NCBI GenBank assembly: GCA_029204225.1
Contig: CM055104.1
Location: 21,294,658-21,356,657, forward strand
Direction of reading: 5' to 3'
Length of the DNA stretch: 62,000 nucleotides
From: Diphasiastrum complanatum
Taxonomy: Eukaryota; Streptophyta; Lycopodiopsida; Lycopodiales; Lycopodiaceae
The translations under genes and the position numbers were made by a program. Position 1 is the stretch's first letter. Each line of letters opens with the position of its first letter. Of this stretch, positions 9,428-50,929 are shown in pieces. The notes beneath the pieces were generated by a model, which saw only the letters and a list, made by a program, of their open reading frames with translations, searched no databases and was not told the origin of the DNA.

Positions 9428-10277
9428 TCAATACTCCTCCCTTGATATGACGATGAGTGTTGTTCCCACCATCACCTTGCCGAGTGTGCCAAGAAGTCTG
9501 GAGGCCTGAGAGAACCAAGCCAAATGGTAGCCCTGACTGTGAAGGCTCTGAGATGAAATGAGAGCAGCCTGAGTATATCTCTGCTCAGAAGACTGGAATG
9601 CACTGACGCGTTGTATATATGTGATGACCTGGAGTAGGGCATCAAGGTACATAGGCGGGACCGCAAACTCAGCAAGGATGATCTGGTGTGGAACTGAAGG
9701 CTTAGCCCGAATCATGCGTGAAAGCATAGTGATCTGTAATCGCGAGATACTGGCCCAATCAAATGAAGTAAGACCAATGCACCATACAGCTGATGCATAC
9801 AGGGCTGTAGGAGAAACAATGGTGTTAAAAAGCCGACACTTACTCGTGGCATCTCGAATAGACGAAACAAAATCTCTCCATCTGGGCAAGGGAAGCATGG
9901 CCTTTTCCAAGCCGACTAGAAGCTGCCTGTCTCATACTAAATATAGGACCAGTAAAAAGTGTGCCTAAGTAAGTGTAGGATGGAACAATTTCCAGTGGCC
10001 GACTGTCAAAAAGGAGCTCCTGTCACAACATAAAGCTCTTGGAAGTGTTGAAGACCATCACCTTGGTCTTCGCAATGTTCACCCCTAGGCCCCATCGGGA
10101 ACAGAAACCATGAAGACAATCAATCTGTCTTTGTAAGCCCTCTCTAGTAGGTGAAAGTAGAACCACGGCATCTGCATGAAGAAGAATAGTGATCAAGATG
10201 TCTCCAAGTCTACAACCAGATCCGCCACATTGCTCAATAACCCTCTCCAACTCATCAATATATAATCCAAAAAGTGC

Positions 10278-10279
<2 letters not shown>
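9428..10279 (-). pseudogene. LINE G: RT C-terminal part (5'-truncated)
   Basis: Minus strand, entering from the (TC)n tract inside the RT at the conserved P-A-LFGLYIDEL. It continues with an altered catalytic box (LLHADAVVLLS instead of YADD), RWGLGVNIAKTKVMVFNTS, YTYLGTLF, then LPRWRDFVSSIRDATSK and AKPSVPHQIILAEFAVPP. It is closely related to LINE E at 25141-27407. Several frame breaks occur around 9900-10020, and the 3' end of the LINE is missing. The loss of the second catalytic aspartate and the frameshifts make it inactive. Confidence 0.85.

Positions 10280-10331
<52 letters not shown>
10280..10331. repeat. (GA)n microsatellite
   Basis: About 26 uninterrupted GA units, abutting the 5'-truncated LINE G. 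On the LINE strand it reads (TC)n running straight into the RT codons. The SLSLSL frame over it is an artefact. Confidence 0.95.
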
Positions 10332-10335
<4 letters not shown>

Positions 10336-11202
10336 TGGTGAGAGAGGGAGGGTGGGGCGCCTATGCCCTACGGTGCGCCCACAGTTCTGGACTTTTTGCG
10401 TACTAAACTGCAGATTTGAGCCAGTGTAACTGTGTCTTTTACAAGTTTGCAAGCTTTCAAGCTTCTTTTAGGTTTGTTTGCAGGCATTTTAATCCATTAA
10501 AAGCTCCAGCAAAAGGGAAAGGCAAAAGGTGGCTCAAAAGATTAGTAGTGGGGCGATTCTGCCCACTAGCAGCGTTTATCAGTTCTATTACTTATAATAC
10601 ATGCTTTTAACCATTTCTTTAATGCTTTGTTTTGCTACTTTTATGGATTATTTCATCACCCCTATAGAGCTGATTTGGAAACGTGCTAGAAGCTCTCACA
10701 TGCATCTTAGTCTCTGCGTGGTGGGCCATAACCCATAGGTCCCAGGATCGAAACTTGGCTCTGATACGACTTTGAAGTCCTCCACCAAGGATCCAAGGCT
10801 AGGCAACTGAAACAAGGAAACAAAAGGGAATCGGATGGTGGATAAACCAATCCAACCAAACCTAGATCGGTCAGATCTAGCCCCCAAGCTATGGGTCAAT
10901 CACACTCAATAGGAGAGAGGAATCACACCAGCAACATGTAGCTACATTCACCAAAATCAAGCATACACTAGCGAGAGCGCTATGGGTATACTTATACCCT
11001 CCAAGGCCCATGCACCACTAGTAGTGCATTGTGACACCACACTAGACACATCAGCCTCCTAACTTCATCCACTTCTCCTATGAGTCACTGTTAGACCCAT
11101 ACAAATCCACCATCTTGAGTTTTAGGCCTCCAGCCGTTAATTATATTTTATTAATTCCAATTTTCATGAGGGCCCCAACCCCTCATAATCATAATTAATT
11201 GA
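10332..11202. other. unassigned DNA with a possible minus-strand primer-binding site
   Basis: No supported gene. At 10758-10767 the minus strand reads GTATCAGAGC, a partial tRNA-iMet-type primer-binding site, and TGTTAGACCC at about 11088 could be an LTR edge. The two could belong to a decayed minus-strand LTR element, but no coding sequence supports it. Confidence 0.3.
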
Positions 11203-11311
11203 CAGGTCGAGTTGTGGCATAAGAGATTGGGCCATCCTAACTGTAGACAAATGGAGCTTTGGTCAAAAAACTCAAGAGTTTCAAAGAATATGCTAATTTT
11301 GCCAATCATGT
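11203..11311 (+). pseudogene. copia pre-integrase (GAG_pre-integrs) scrap
   Basis: The translation QVELWHKRLGHPNCRQMELW carries the LWHxRLGH signature that precedes the copia integrase. The frame closes within about 110 bp, and no integrase core follows. A small relic of a Ty1/copia element. Confidence 0.6.
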
Positions 11312-11634
11312 AATCTATCTAAGTCACATAAACTTCCTATTCAAGATCTACGAGCCTCTCCAATTTGTACACGGATGTGATGGAGGTAATGGTGGTGTCC
11401 ACATCTTTGGATCTTTACTGTTGAGCTGTATGTCTGTAGCGAGGTTGAGCGCAAGGTTTGTGCTTTTGTTGCTGTTGTCTCTGTATCTATCATCTACTTT
11501 GCTTGAAATGAGGAACTGGACTCGGTCAGGAAAGAAAAGAAAGGGAAGCTGCATTGTCAAGAGCCTTAGCAAGAAAAGGGAATTTGTATTCAATGGTGGC
11601 GTCATATGGGAAATGCTGTAAAAGGGAGGACCAC

Positions 11635-11955
11635 TTATGTTGTCATCTAAGATTAATAAGGATTATTGGGCCATGCCTGCCTGCTAATTCTAGGGGCTTT
11701 TGCTTATATTTAGTGAAGTCAAGTTAGAATTTAATTAGACTCAAGCTCAAGATTCTAGTGCTTGATTTGGAGCACAAGTTTTGTTATAGATAGGTGTTTG
11801 GTGCTTTTACCATATATAGAGACATTAATTAAGCAATTGCTTTTAGATTGCTTTTGCTTTTGCGAGTGCTTTTGGCATAGACCAAAGTCTATAAGTATTT
11901 AGCCCCAGTCACCAGTTGTGTTCTCTCTCATGTGTTTGGCTATTGTTTCACCACA
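11635..11955 (+). repeat. 5' LTR of the LARD-like element
   Basis: Shares long stretches with 14150-14505, including GGTGCTTTTACCATATATAG (a TATA-like promoter region) and CTCATGTGTTTGGCTATTG. The first 35 bp or so are not recognisable. It ends about TTCACCACA. Confidence 0.7.
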
Positions 11956-14149
11956 ATAGGAATCTTGTCTTGGGTTACTTTTATGAGCAAGCCGGTTTTA
12001 CAGTTTGCTGACAGATCTGAACAGATCACTATCTATTGGATTGACAGAGAAGAGTTCAGGCCTGATCGCTACAGCAAGACTTGATTGTTGACTTGGGTCT
12101 TGTTTGCAGGTCTGTGAACCTGATCACTGGCTGGATCACTGCTTGAAACTGGCTGGATCGCTGGCTGCAGACTTGTTTACTGTCTACTGGAGACCTGGTT
12201 GCTGTCTGACATCTGAATTGCTATTTGTTTGCTGGAAGAGGAGAGATCAAAATTTGTTCGTTGGCAAGAGTGCTGACCTACAGAGTTGATACTACAGTTG
12301 TTTGCTGAAAAAACAGGTTACTATGTTACAGATCAGGAAATTGTTGAAGACAGGTCGCTACTGCTTAGAATACTGGTAGATCGCTGCAAATTGCCTATCG
12401 CTGTTCGAAGTAATTGGTACACATGCAAGGAAGCATGCACATGCAAAGATTGCTAGGAAATCACTAGTTTCAACTTATTGAGTGCAACAGGATCAATTAC
12501 CAGATTGTGAATTTGCGTAGAAAGATCAATGAGGTTTAGAACCTTGATGCATCATGACCAGCACTACGACTAGGAGTCGTTTTGCAATCAGGGTGCAAGG
12601 TGGAGAAAGGATCCACAAGAGTGATGAATGTTACAAGGACAAGAAGATTGCTACAAGGACAACAATGTCTATTTTGAAAGCACATTACAAGTCAGCAGAT
12701 TGTTGTTCACAAAGTTGTTGTAGGGGAACATTGATCGGTTGTTGAAACTACATATAAGTTGGTTCATGCAACTGCAAGGCAAAGTGGAAGGGTCAATTCA
12801 CAGGAAAAGGAAAACTACTTGAAATAAGAGATGGCGAGGGTGATGGCAGGTGAAGACGGTTAGCGATCATGGTGTTGTTGAAGCTGCAGAAGCGACTACC
12901 AACCGACATATTGAAGGAAGGTCAACTTCAAAAGTTATAAGATTGGACGTTTTGTTGAGGTTGGAATCGACAAAGGTGTGAGCTCTAAGAGGGAGTTGTA
13001 TGAGAAGTATAGACTACGGACGGGTCTATATAAGTAAATCGATATTTAAGAGGATGCTTCATTGATTCACAGTTTCTTATGATGGTGGCAAATGATAAGT
13101 TCATTGTTACAAGTGACATGTGTGACAAGCTGTGTGGTGGTCATTCTATGTTGTATTAGTTTGGTTTCTATCCAAGTCATAGTAGCTTGGTTATGTGGTA
13201 GAAACGTTCTTGTCTATCTGAACTGGTATCACTTGAGATCTATAATAAATCGAAGTGATTGTTTGCTATGATTGTCAAGTAATTCCTGGATACCATCCAA
13301 GTTATAGTTGATTGTTCATGTGGTGGTACCAAGTGAGATCAATTCTTCTAAAGATCTGTTTTGAGCGAGGTTCATTTCTATGAATTGACAGGTTATCAGC
13401 CTTAGAAAATCGATAAAGTCTTTGTAAGTGAAGCAGGTTTCTTCAAGGAAGATGAACATACACCAGTTGGCAAGTTTTCATATGACATAGTGTTACGATA
13501 AATAGACCAGGGGGAGTACATCACAGGCGGTAACTTATGAGAGTACCAGGAAAATTGAAGTGGATTCAATTCAAGGAATTGACACAAGTGGAGCCAACTA
13601 TTTATGAAGTACAGGTTTCTAACATGGGTGTTGATGCATAAGATTTGATGTTGACACTTGTAGATCTATTTCCTACTTATGATTGTCATGATTGTGCTAT
13701 GGTAATCAAAGAGGATTACATTTTCTTTATGGGTGTTGGTGAGATCCTTACATATTTGTGGTAGCTTGGAAGATGTTTCAAAAAGACCAAGGGAGTCAAT
13801 CTTCAAGCAAAGTTTTCAAAGTTTGGCAAAGGTTATCATGTCCACATTATTTGATTCAAAGAGAGTCAAGTTCTTTGATCCAAAGGATTACATGCTCATG
13901 GAGGTCACGCATATGCTGAGGGACATGAAGACAAAAGCAAGAGATTGGGAAGTCACATGAAGCAGGTTCATATGAAAAAGGATCGACATTTAGAGGAAGT
14001 TCTACATCGAGTAATGAAGTCATTGAGATAATAGTTGATCGTGGATTCTACATCAGAATTGAGGATCTTCATTACATGGGTGTCATGGAGGATACACATG
14101 CAGACTTGTGCTATGCATAGTTCTTGACAATGTAAACATTACGGGGGAG

Positions 14150-14505
14150 TGTTAGAGTTAATGTTCATATTGTTACCCGTAATGTTGTCATCCAAGTTTA
14201 ATAAGGAGTATTGGGCCATGCCTGTGTGCTAATTCTAGGGGCCTTTACTTATATTTAGTAAAGTCAAGTTAGAATTTAGTTAGACTTAAGTTTGAGATTC
14301 TAGTGCTTGAATCAGAGCACAAGTTTTGCTGTAGATAGGTGTTTGGTGCTTTTACCATATATAGAGACATTAATTAGGCAATTGCTTGTGCTTTTGGCAT
14401 AGACCAAAGTCCATAAGTATGTAGTGCTAGCTCATTTGCAATGGGATGTAGTTGGAGTTTCTCATCACTTGTGTTCTCTCTCATGTGTTTGGCTATTGTT
14501 TCATC
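14150..14505 (+). repeat. 3' LTR of the LARD-like element
   Basis: Starts TGTTAGAGTTAATG right after the polypurine tract. Relative to the 5' copy it carries an extra stretch around 14420-14460 and a deletion in the GCTTTTGC run. The LINE coding sequence begins within a few bases of its end. Confidence 0.7.
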
Positions 14506-14507
14506 TA

Positions 14508-15914
14508 TACCAAGCTCATCACTGTCTAAAGCTCTGATGCGTAGAGGACCCTAATCCTCTGCATGGAATGGTATTAGGCATGATCTTGTCTTGGCATTAA
14601 AATCCCCTAACAGGAGAATATGGCCTCTATCAGAGAATATGATAATATCTGCTAAAAGGTCCATGTATGGTGAGCCGTCTCTATCTGCTGAGTAGGAAGC
14701 TGTGTCCGGTGGAAATTAGCACACTATAATATGGATGTCCCTATCCAATCCTATAGTCGTCCCTCTGAGTCAGATCCAAAGGTATCTGACCTGATCATCT
14801 CTGTGAACAATCTCTAATCCTCTCTGAAGAGCATCTCTATAAAGAAGGTAAACCTTGTTGTGCATTCTCATGTGTCTTTGTAAAAATAATACATCATCAC
14901 TATCAATAAAGTCTATCAAATCACCTGTTGAAGAAGAGTTATAGATCCTGTTACAGCCATAGCGTAATGAAAATGGATGGGTCTTTGGGTTGCTCCCATG
15001 CCCGAAAGACCCAAAACCATATTTCTTACCATTAATGTATTTCACTTGGCCATCTGTATAGATAAGCTTTCTTCCTGATATCTTGGCTTTGTCGAAAGCT
15101 TTTTTCCTTTCTGACACTTGCATGAAAGTAAGATCATAATCTAGGAAGATACGAGTACCTTTTAACTTAGTATTTAACCTCAATGTGGACCGTCTCTCCT
15201 CAACGTTTCTAAACCAATTGATTAGCATGGAGTTATCTTTTTGGTTCCTCAAGCTCTTTCCATTCCTTGACGATTATGTCCTAGATTGGTCATTAAAATC
15301 CTTATCGCTTCGCCTCTTGTGTATCCACAATGCCTCTCGCCCTCGTATTAAGAGCTTTTGTTTCCCTCATTCTTTTTTCCAAAATAATAGCTAAAATATA
15401 AAAGTAGACATTTGTGTCTTACCACCAACTCTAAGGAAAAGAGATGCCCAAGTCTTGGTGGATTTCTTGTGTTGGACTAAATCTTGTTCCAATGCTTGGA
15501 TTTTCGTCATCATGTTGAATGGCTTAGCATATGTCTAGAAACTGTCTTTGTATGATGCCACCCCAATCGTAGATGCCCATTCTCTTCTTGAAGCAACTTG
15601 ACTTTGTCTCGCAGGGCTTTTACCTACTACATCTGTCTTTAGTATTTTCATCTTGTAAGCCACAAAGTGTCAACTACTGTAGAAAGAGTGTAGGGAACAA
15701 AAGGGTTGGGCGCCCCGGAAAAACCCCAACCGAAGAAGAAGATTGTGAAGGGGTAGTAGGAGAAGGCAGCAGAGGAGGAGGGGTGGCCGAAATGGAGGAA
15801 GAAGAGAGAATGGGAAGTTGTTGATGAGGAGGAGGGGGAGGAGAAGAAGAAGGGGGGGGGAGTGGGTGCTGGGGGGGTAGAGGGTGAGATGGGGATGGAG
15901 AAGGGGGAGGAGGA
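14508..15914 (-). pseudogene. LINE I: ORF1-like domain fused to APE endonuclease (5' half)
   Basis: On the minus strand a 160-codon open stretch (15252-14770) begins with NVEERRSTLRLNTKLKGTRI and YDLTFMQVSERKKAF. This resembles the C-terminal RNA-binding part of L1 ORF1 proteins. It then passes in the same frame into the start of an APE-type endonuclease (FSLRYGCNRIYNSS). Downstream, after frameshifts, come more APE parts including LLGDFNAKTR (about 14600). Upstream (15700-15914) the strand is CT/CCC-rich and encodes proline-rich runs like the N-terminus of LINE F. The RT half is missing. Inactive. Confidence 0.75.
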
Positions 15915-16205
<291 letters not shown>

Positions 16206-16222
16206 TAACGTACATTTTGTAG

Positions 16223-44536
<28,314 letters not shown>

Positions 44537-46440
44537 TATGATGCTGAACGATTTAAGTTTGCGAAAGTGTATATATACACAAGCAGCAAGAGATTGATGG
44601 TTAGTTTCTTCCACCAGAGCTGAGGGCATTCACCTTTTCTCAAAGCATCAATTGCTCTACAATTAATATCTGTAGACTGAAAAAATTGCTCTTAAATTGT
44701 ATACAGAATCCTGTAAGAGCTCATCGAGGTTGTGAGATGCTAGCATGTTGTGTATACAGGTTTCTCAGAAAGCTTAGAAGCCCCGAGTAATTGCCACTTG
44801 TACTACGATGTTGGAATCTAATTGACCGTGGTACTGTGTTTTGAGAGGTGTCAAGAAAAACCTTCCAGAGAAAATCTGAAGGAAACATATATTGAACTAG
44901 ATGTGAGTAGCTGAAGAACAAGTTCAAAGACGCAATTCAGAAAATTGCCTAAATGTTTATGGCACATAAGATTACCATGCAAGAAGTTGCCGTACTGTGA
45001 ACACAGAATGCTTTCACAAAGGATGTGCTTTAGAGTGTCATGAGGATGATAGTTGCCCTTGATTTGAATTTCAATTGCATTTATTGTCAAAGGAGATTTT
45101 GGGCTTTATTATGGGTGTGCACTGTGAAATTATAGTAGACAATATGGAGGCCTTGCCAAATGCAAGCACCAACCTTTCCTAAACTCGAGTGATTTTTAAA
45201 TCTCTAGAACACTTATGAAATCATAAAATCTGAAGAGGAAAGAATTAACGTCTTATTATCCTAGATAAGTTTTATATGTTAGACCTTTTGGGTAGTCGTC
45301 AAGAGCACTATATTATCAGAGTTGGCAGCAGTCAAGGTGAGCAGTCCCGTTTTCTTTGATTGCCATCATCTCAATTCTAAGAAATGCCTCCCAATGCAAA
45401 TATCTTAAAAATTTTGTACATGCAGTATTGTGTGCCTAGCTTAGAGAGAAAGAGCTTCTTAATGTGTCCTCCAAATAAATTGTATTTGGACTCTGGAGGA
45501 TATGACATGCTACGATTTTTTATCAAATCTCATCCATCACTTGAGACAAATCACATATGCACATTGACAAATATGCATGGTATTGACAGTTCATATTCGA
45601 CCTGGGCTCGTTTTGAAAAGGTAAAGAGCTTGAAACCAAAGTATGCAAATGAAGGGCATTGAATGTCTTTTGATGTCAACATGTGGCCCTTTTATTGTCA
45701 ATTGAAGGGAGGTTATCAAGAAATGCCAAATGCACATTAAAAGAGAGGTTTTATTACTTCAAGGTTCTCACTTCAAAGCTAGACATGATTTTGGTAACTG
45801 GAATGTTGAAGAGAGTAATATATGCACACACTCTAGGACTTGAGAAAATTTCAGTCTCAATTAAAAAAAAAAAAGATTTGGGGATTTGTTGGTTCATTTG
45901 CAAGCATGCTCGAGTTATTTGTCACGAATTTGCATGTTAGGGTTTTTTTTTTAACTAGCATGAGGTATACATGAATATTGATCACCAAGAGAGTACATGC
46001 ATTGTTTTATGAAAAGTGTGTTCATATATGGCAATGATGCTCGCTAAATTGGGTCTTGGAGCACAAACTTCAATATGTTTGTTTTGTAATGTATTGGTAC
46101 ACTCACCAAAGTGAAGTAGTAAATTGGGAGAGACTGTCCTTATGGGCCATTGTAGGTCAAAGAGGCAATGTGTTGATGGGCTTTCCATTATTTTGTTGGA
46201 TGCTGGTTAGGGTTTAGTGTGGTAAAGCAGGAGACAATGGGTGAGTTTATTAAGTACAATTGGATGCCTACAAATTAGTCTCAGAAAGAGATTTTTTGTA
46301 GGGTCATTGAGAGTAGTGGAAGGGAGTACAAAGGATGGAAGGAAAACTCAATCGAGTATTTTGTAAAAATGTGGGATCGCTTAGACATGGAGGTGTGTAG
46401 ACAGGAACATACCACATTTCTCAATCAAAGTAAATAAAGC
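44537..46440 (+). other. 3' flank of the Fes1/SIL1 gene, no further gene
   Basis: Begins with the untranslated region (no unambiguous AATAAA nearby) and passes into AT-rich DNA. Frames such as 45384-45662 show nothing recognisable. Confidence 0.5.
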
Positions 46441-46960
46441 TATGAATTGCTTGAAGGTTTAGTATGCTAGATTGCAAACCTTGTATCATAGTGATGGCAG
46501 CAAATCTGAACTTCTTGTCATTGAAGAGTCTCACTAGCATGCAAGTAGGAGAGTGCTACAATACCTTAAAGGGAACGTACAATGATGGCCTTGAGTATAA
46601 AATGGGTGCTAATATCAATTTTCAAAGCTATTGTGATGTAGATTGGGCCAGTGATATCAAGAAACAAAAATCCTTCATAGGTTACACAGTTTCACATGAT
46701 TTTACAATAATATCATAGGCGGAGCAAAAAGCTACTCTCTCATCAACCAAAGAAGAATATAGGGTAGCCACAAATGCCACATGTGAATGTATATGGCTTT
46801 GACGATTACTCTTTGAATGCAAAGAGTCTCAATATAATACAATTCTGATTTATTGCGATAATCAAAATTGCATTCAATTTGTTGGGAACTCGATGTCTCA
46901 TGCACTAAACACATCGAAGTCCACTACCACTTGGAGATTTGTCGAAATAATGAACAATAC
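46441..46960 (+). pseudogene. copia RNase H relic
   Basis: MLDCKPC, then CDVDWASDIKKQKSFIGYTV, AEQKATLSSTKEEYRVATNA, CIWL and IYCDNQNCIQFVGNS are the RNase H landmarks of Ty1/copia, here with TAG after TIIS and further breaks. No RT, polypurine tract or LTR is recognisable. Confidence 0.8.
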
Positions 46961-49900
46961 GTTGGTTATCTTTACTTATTGTTACTTAAGTTTACATTGA
47001 GCCTAATGAGAACATCAGTCTGGGAGTCTAATAGTTGTTCTTAGGTTAATCTATGTCTTAGTGTAATGTCTCTCACTATGTGAATATAGTGTGTGATGTT
47101 GTTGTAGTTCCCTCTTTCTCTCGTGTGTGTGCATGAATATTTGTGAGTTTATTAATGTAGATAGTTGGAGCTCATTGTATGGAGAGCTTCAATGTCCACC
47201 TCTAAAAAGTTGAAAAATAGGTCTATGAATCTATAGTGTCATATTTGAAAGATAGTAAGAAAAAAATTGCTTAATTTTATGAATTAAAAAAATGAAAATT
47301 TTAAAAAGTTTAGAAAAAAAAAAACTCAAGACAAAAAGCCTCAAAATTTTGATGAATCCTTGCTTATTGCGGATGTACATACCAAAAATTTCAAGTGCAA
47401 AATATCATAAAAATAGCAAAATAGAAGCAATAATGCAAAGTATTGAAAAAGAACAATAAAATTCAAGTTCATGAAACAATTGAAACAAAACACATCATGA
47501 TAGTCAATAATTACATTGAATCATAGGAAATGAGACAAAAGCAACACCCAATAATATGAATGGAAAACATGAAACCCAACATTACCATCTCAAAGGCTCG
47601 ACACAAAGGAAGATGAAAGAACTTGACATCTCTCACTAAGTCAATAGCCAATGGTTTTCCAAAGTGTAACATTCTTGTTTCTACACAAGCCCTTTGATTA
47701 ATTCAACTGAATTGCTACAAATAACCTTGTTAGCCCTCTTATTGCCAAGTATTCCATTTGACTAGTTTTGGATGGTCTAAAGAGAGTTGCACCTTTATTC
47801 TTTTAATATTAATAGATTCTTTGGGCCTCACAAAGCTTCAGATGGAAATTAATAGCATTTTTACATTATGGACTATATTTACATGGCAATGTCAATATTT
47901 GTTCACCTAGTGAGTAACTAGCTAGCCTTTAGAGACTTGAATATTTGGGCAAAAGAAAAGCTTAATGCAATTTGCTTTTCTTGGTTCTCATATTCTTCTT
48001 GAGATGGTTGTGATCAGTAGAGGCAACATAATTATTTCAAGTTCTTTTAGCATGTTTATGTTTCAAACTATCCTCTTGAGGTTTATCAAACATGCCTTTT
48101 CTCATGTTTAGTGAACTAGATTATAGAGAGAAAAAAAAATCTTAGGTACAAAGCTAAACCAATGGTTTTCACAATATTTTCTTCCGGAAGAAGCTTTCAA
48201 ATCAATCGGCATTGCATCGTTTGATTTCCCATTTTGCAAATCAAAATAGGCTGAGTTTCAGATTTGTGTAGCGTTATGAGATCAAGTCACTTGGGCATCT
48301 CCTTTGCTACAATTACTATCTTTCCTAGTACTAGATTATCTCACAAGTATCTTCATTGTTTGGAAGGCATGTTCCCATGCTCTTCATTATTTTTTTGACT
48401 TCTTTTATCGTGTTCCATCGTAACATCAATCTTCCCTTTTAAAACCATCTTATTATATTTTTACACATTGTAGTGTTTCATTGGCCCACATTGCAATCAC
48501 ATTATCTCTTGTTTTTCCTAGATCATGCCAGTAACAAACAACAGTTCCAACTCTAGGCTACAATGAATAGCTTGTTTCTCCCACATTTCCCTAGTTTTCA
48601 AAAGTATATATGCTCTAGAATGGAGACACGGTCAATATAGGAGGGGGGGATGCATACTATCTTTCTTATATCAAGGATATATACCACTAGGAGCTTGAGA
48701 GGAGGCAAAAGAGTACCTCCACCCATATTTGCCCTTCCATTAAAAAATAATCTAATATCTAGTGACATATATCAGATTGCCACAATAAGAATAAGGCTCA
48801 TTTGCTATAACTAAGTTGATCTCATATTTGTCTCTTAGTTTGGAAAGGCAAAAAATCCTTGTTGACATTTGTCTACCGCCATCTAAGTCACTAAGTATTC
48901 CTTATTGTATATCTCAAAATCTCATCATATATAAAGGCTTATTGATTGAATTTCAAAAAAAAATAAAATCTTTGCAATGTGGTTAAAAAAGAATTGATTA
49001 TGTATATTTGCTATATTCTAACTACTAACATTTGTCCCATCTACTTTGAGTTACTATAAGAAGTTTGCTAAAGAATTGAAGCTCTCACTTTTATAATAGA
49101 GTTCTTGTAGCACTTACTCCCAAAGGCGCGTACACATGCACAAGCAAATATCTTTTCTTATATGCACACACCATATTCTATCTTGTTGCTATATACGATT
49201 GGAATATTTTTGAGACTTTGATTAGTGTTAAGTTGTGAAGCTTGTGTGTTTCCCTATTCACAAAATGCTTCATCCATTTTTGTTTCTCTTGATTTGGAAT
49301 GAGGAACATACCACTTCTTCCTTTATTTTGTTTTAAATAGGCAGGTTTTAAGTACGATCTACTTCTTTCTCACTTGCCACTCTCATCTTCAATTTTTAGT
49401 GATGATGGAAGCTTCTAGAATGATTCATAGTTGAAACAGGCAGTCTTTCAAAGTTCACAACTTGTGTTAAATTGTTATGAATGCACGGCACAAAAACAAG
49501 GAAGCCTCTATAAAAGTTATGTAGAAAAGAAGACTTAAGATGAATGTACCACTGTTTCTTTCAAAATTGGAGCTTTTGCTACTAAGAACAACACTATAGC
49601 TCAATGTCTCTTGAAGGATAAGACATTGTGCTATGAGAAGCCTTGGACGTTCTCCCTTGATCCTCCATTCTCGTCAATCTCCTTCTTTTCTTGCTAGTTT
49701 GTACAAATTATTACTAGTTGTTAGATTTCATCCTTGAAATCATTTGTAATAAGGAACTATATTATGTGCAGTCTGCAGTATTATACACATTGTCGAGATA
49801 GTGTCGAAGGTGTCGAGAGCATCTACAGAGATACACGCATTGTCGACACGAATTCGATAGTTGCACAATGTTCGAATCGACCAAAAGTTGATGGGCTGTC

Positions 49901-50929
49901 AAGGGTTCCAAACTAAATGAGATTGAATAGTGGAGTCTTATCTTTAGACTGATTTTCACACATGTGAATAGTACATGAAGTGTTTTGATCAATAATTGAT
50001 TGTTCTTACTGTGGATCAAAATTGCCAATCTGGAGTCCCATGTGGCACCTGCCACATGCCTGTTTTTACATTTTTGTGAATTTAAACTTCAATATTAGTC
50101 CGATTTTTCGTGCGAAAATATCGGCTAACATTGGTGACTACCACTTGGTCCCCATACGGCGGACCCAGAATCATGCTCTTCTTTGGTGTTACACCATAAG
50201 TGCGTGTAGCTACAGCTTCGGGATCAGCACCCTTGTTGGGCAATGCTAACCACAGTGAGCTGGTGGGATGTCTTGAACAGCTTCCTACCCAAAGGCCATT
50301 GATTTAGCTTAGGATCTATCTGCAACATGATTGGCTTTAACTACAACATCTTCGAATAATTTGGTGCCATCATACCTGTAGTAAAACCCACCCGTGATCT
50401 AAATGGCAAATGCTCCCAATCCCACCAAATTTTATGGCAATGCCCCTTTTCAGACCCATACATGGAGGGATATGCAAATGCATCTCAAAAGTGGTGGTGG
50501 GATGATATGGATGCAAGTCATCAACAGTGTGTCTCTGTGAACTCGAGGGTGAAGGCCTGTCCTAAGTTCTTAAGGCCAAAAGATTTAATTGGCTTTTCAT
50601 TCACATAAAGCTAGTCTCGAATCAACTTAATGAAAATCAAATAAGGCTTCAAATCAAAACTCGAAAAACATTGCCTCACATAGATTCATTCACACAACAG
50701 CGGAAGCACTGAGGAGTCAAGATGGGGACCCACGCCCCCCCCCCCCTTTCGAAGGATTCTTTTCTTATCATTATGCAAATCCAATTGGCCAGTGCCAATT
50801 ACATATACAATGGATTCCAATAGGGGTCTCAGATGTAATAACATAAACTTAGTTCATATTCAATGATCTTAATTCCATATCCAGCTTATCAAAAGCATAG
50901 AAATTTTTTCATAAGTCTTAATCTTTCCG
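46961..50929. other. 4-kb AT-rich region without recognisable genes
   Basis: No supported coding sequence. Noted: an A-rich stretch at about 47260-47330; repeated GTCGA words at 49793-49860 (TGTCGAGATAGTGTCGAAGG); a C14 tract at 50736-50749. Confidence 0.5.

Larger units (their letters stand above)
11635..14505 (+). mobile_element. non-autonomous LTR element (LARD-like)
   Basis: Two direct repeats of about 320-355 bp (11635-11955 and 14150-14505) flank about 2.2 kb without recognisable gag or pol. A polypurine tract ACGGGGGAG (14141-14149) stands directly before the second repeat, which starts TGTTAGAG, fixing the plus orientation. The internal part has only short frames; the longest, 13733-13960, is not recognised. 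The left LTR lacks its first 35 bp or so. Such elements depend on enzymes of other retroelements. Confidence 0.7.
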
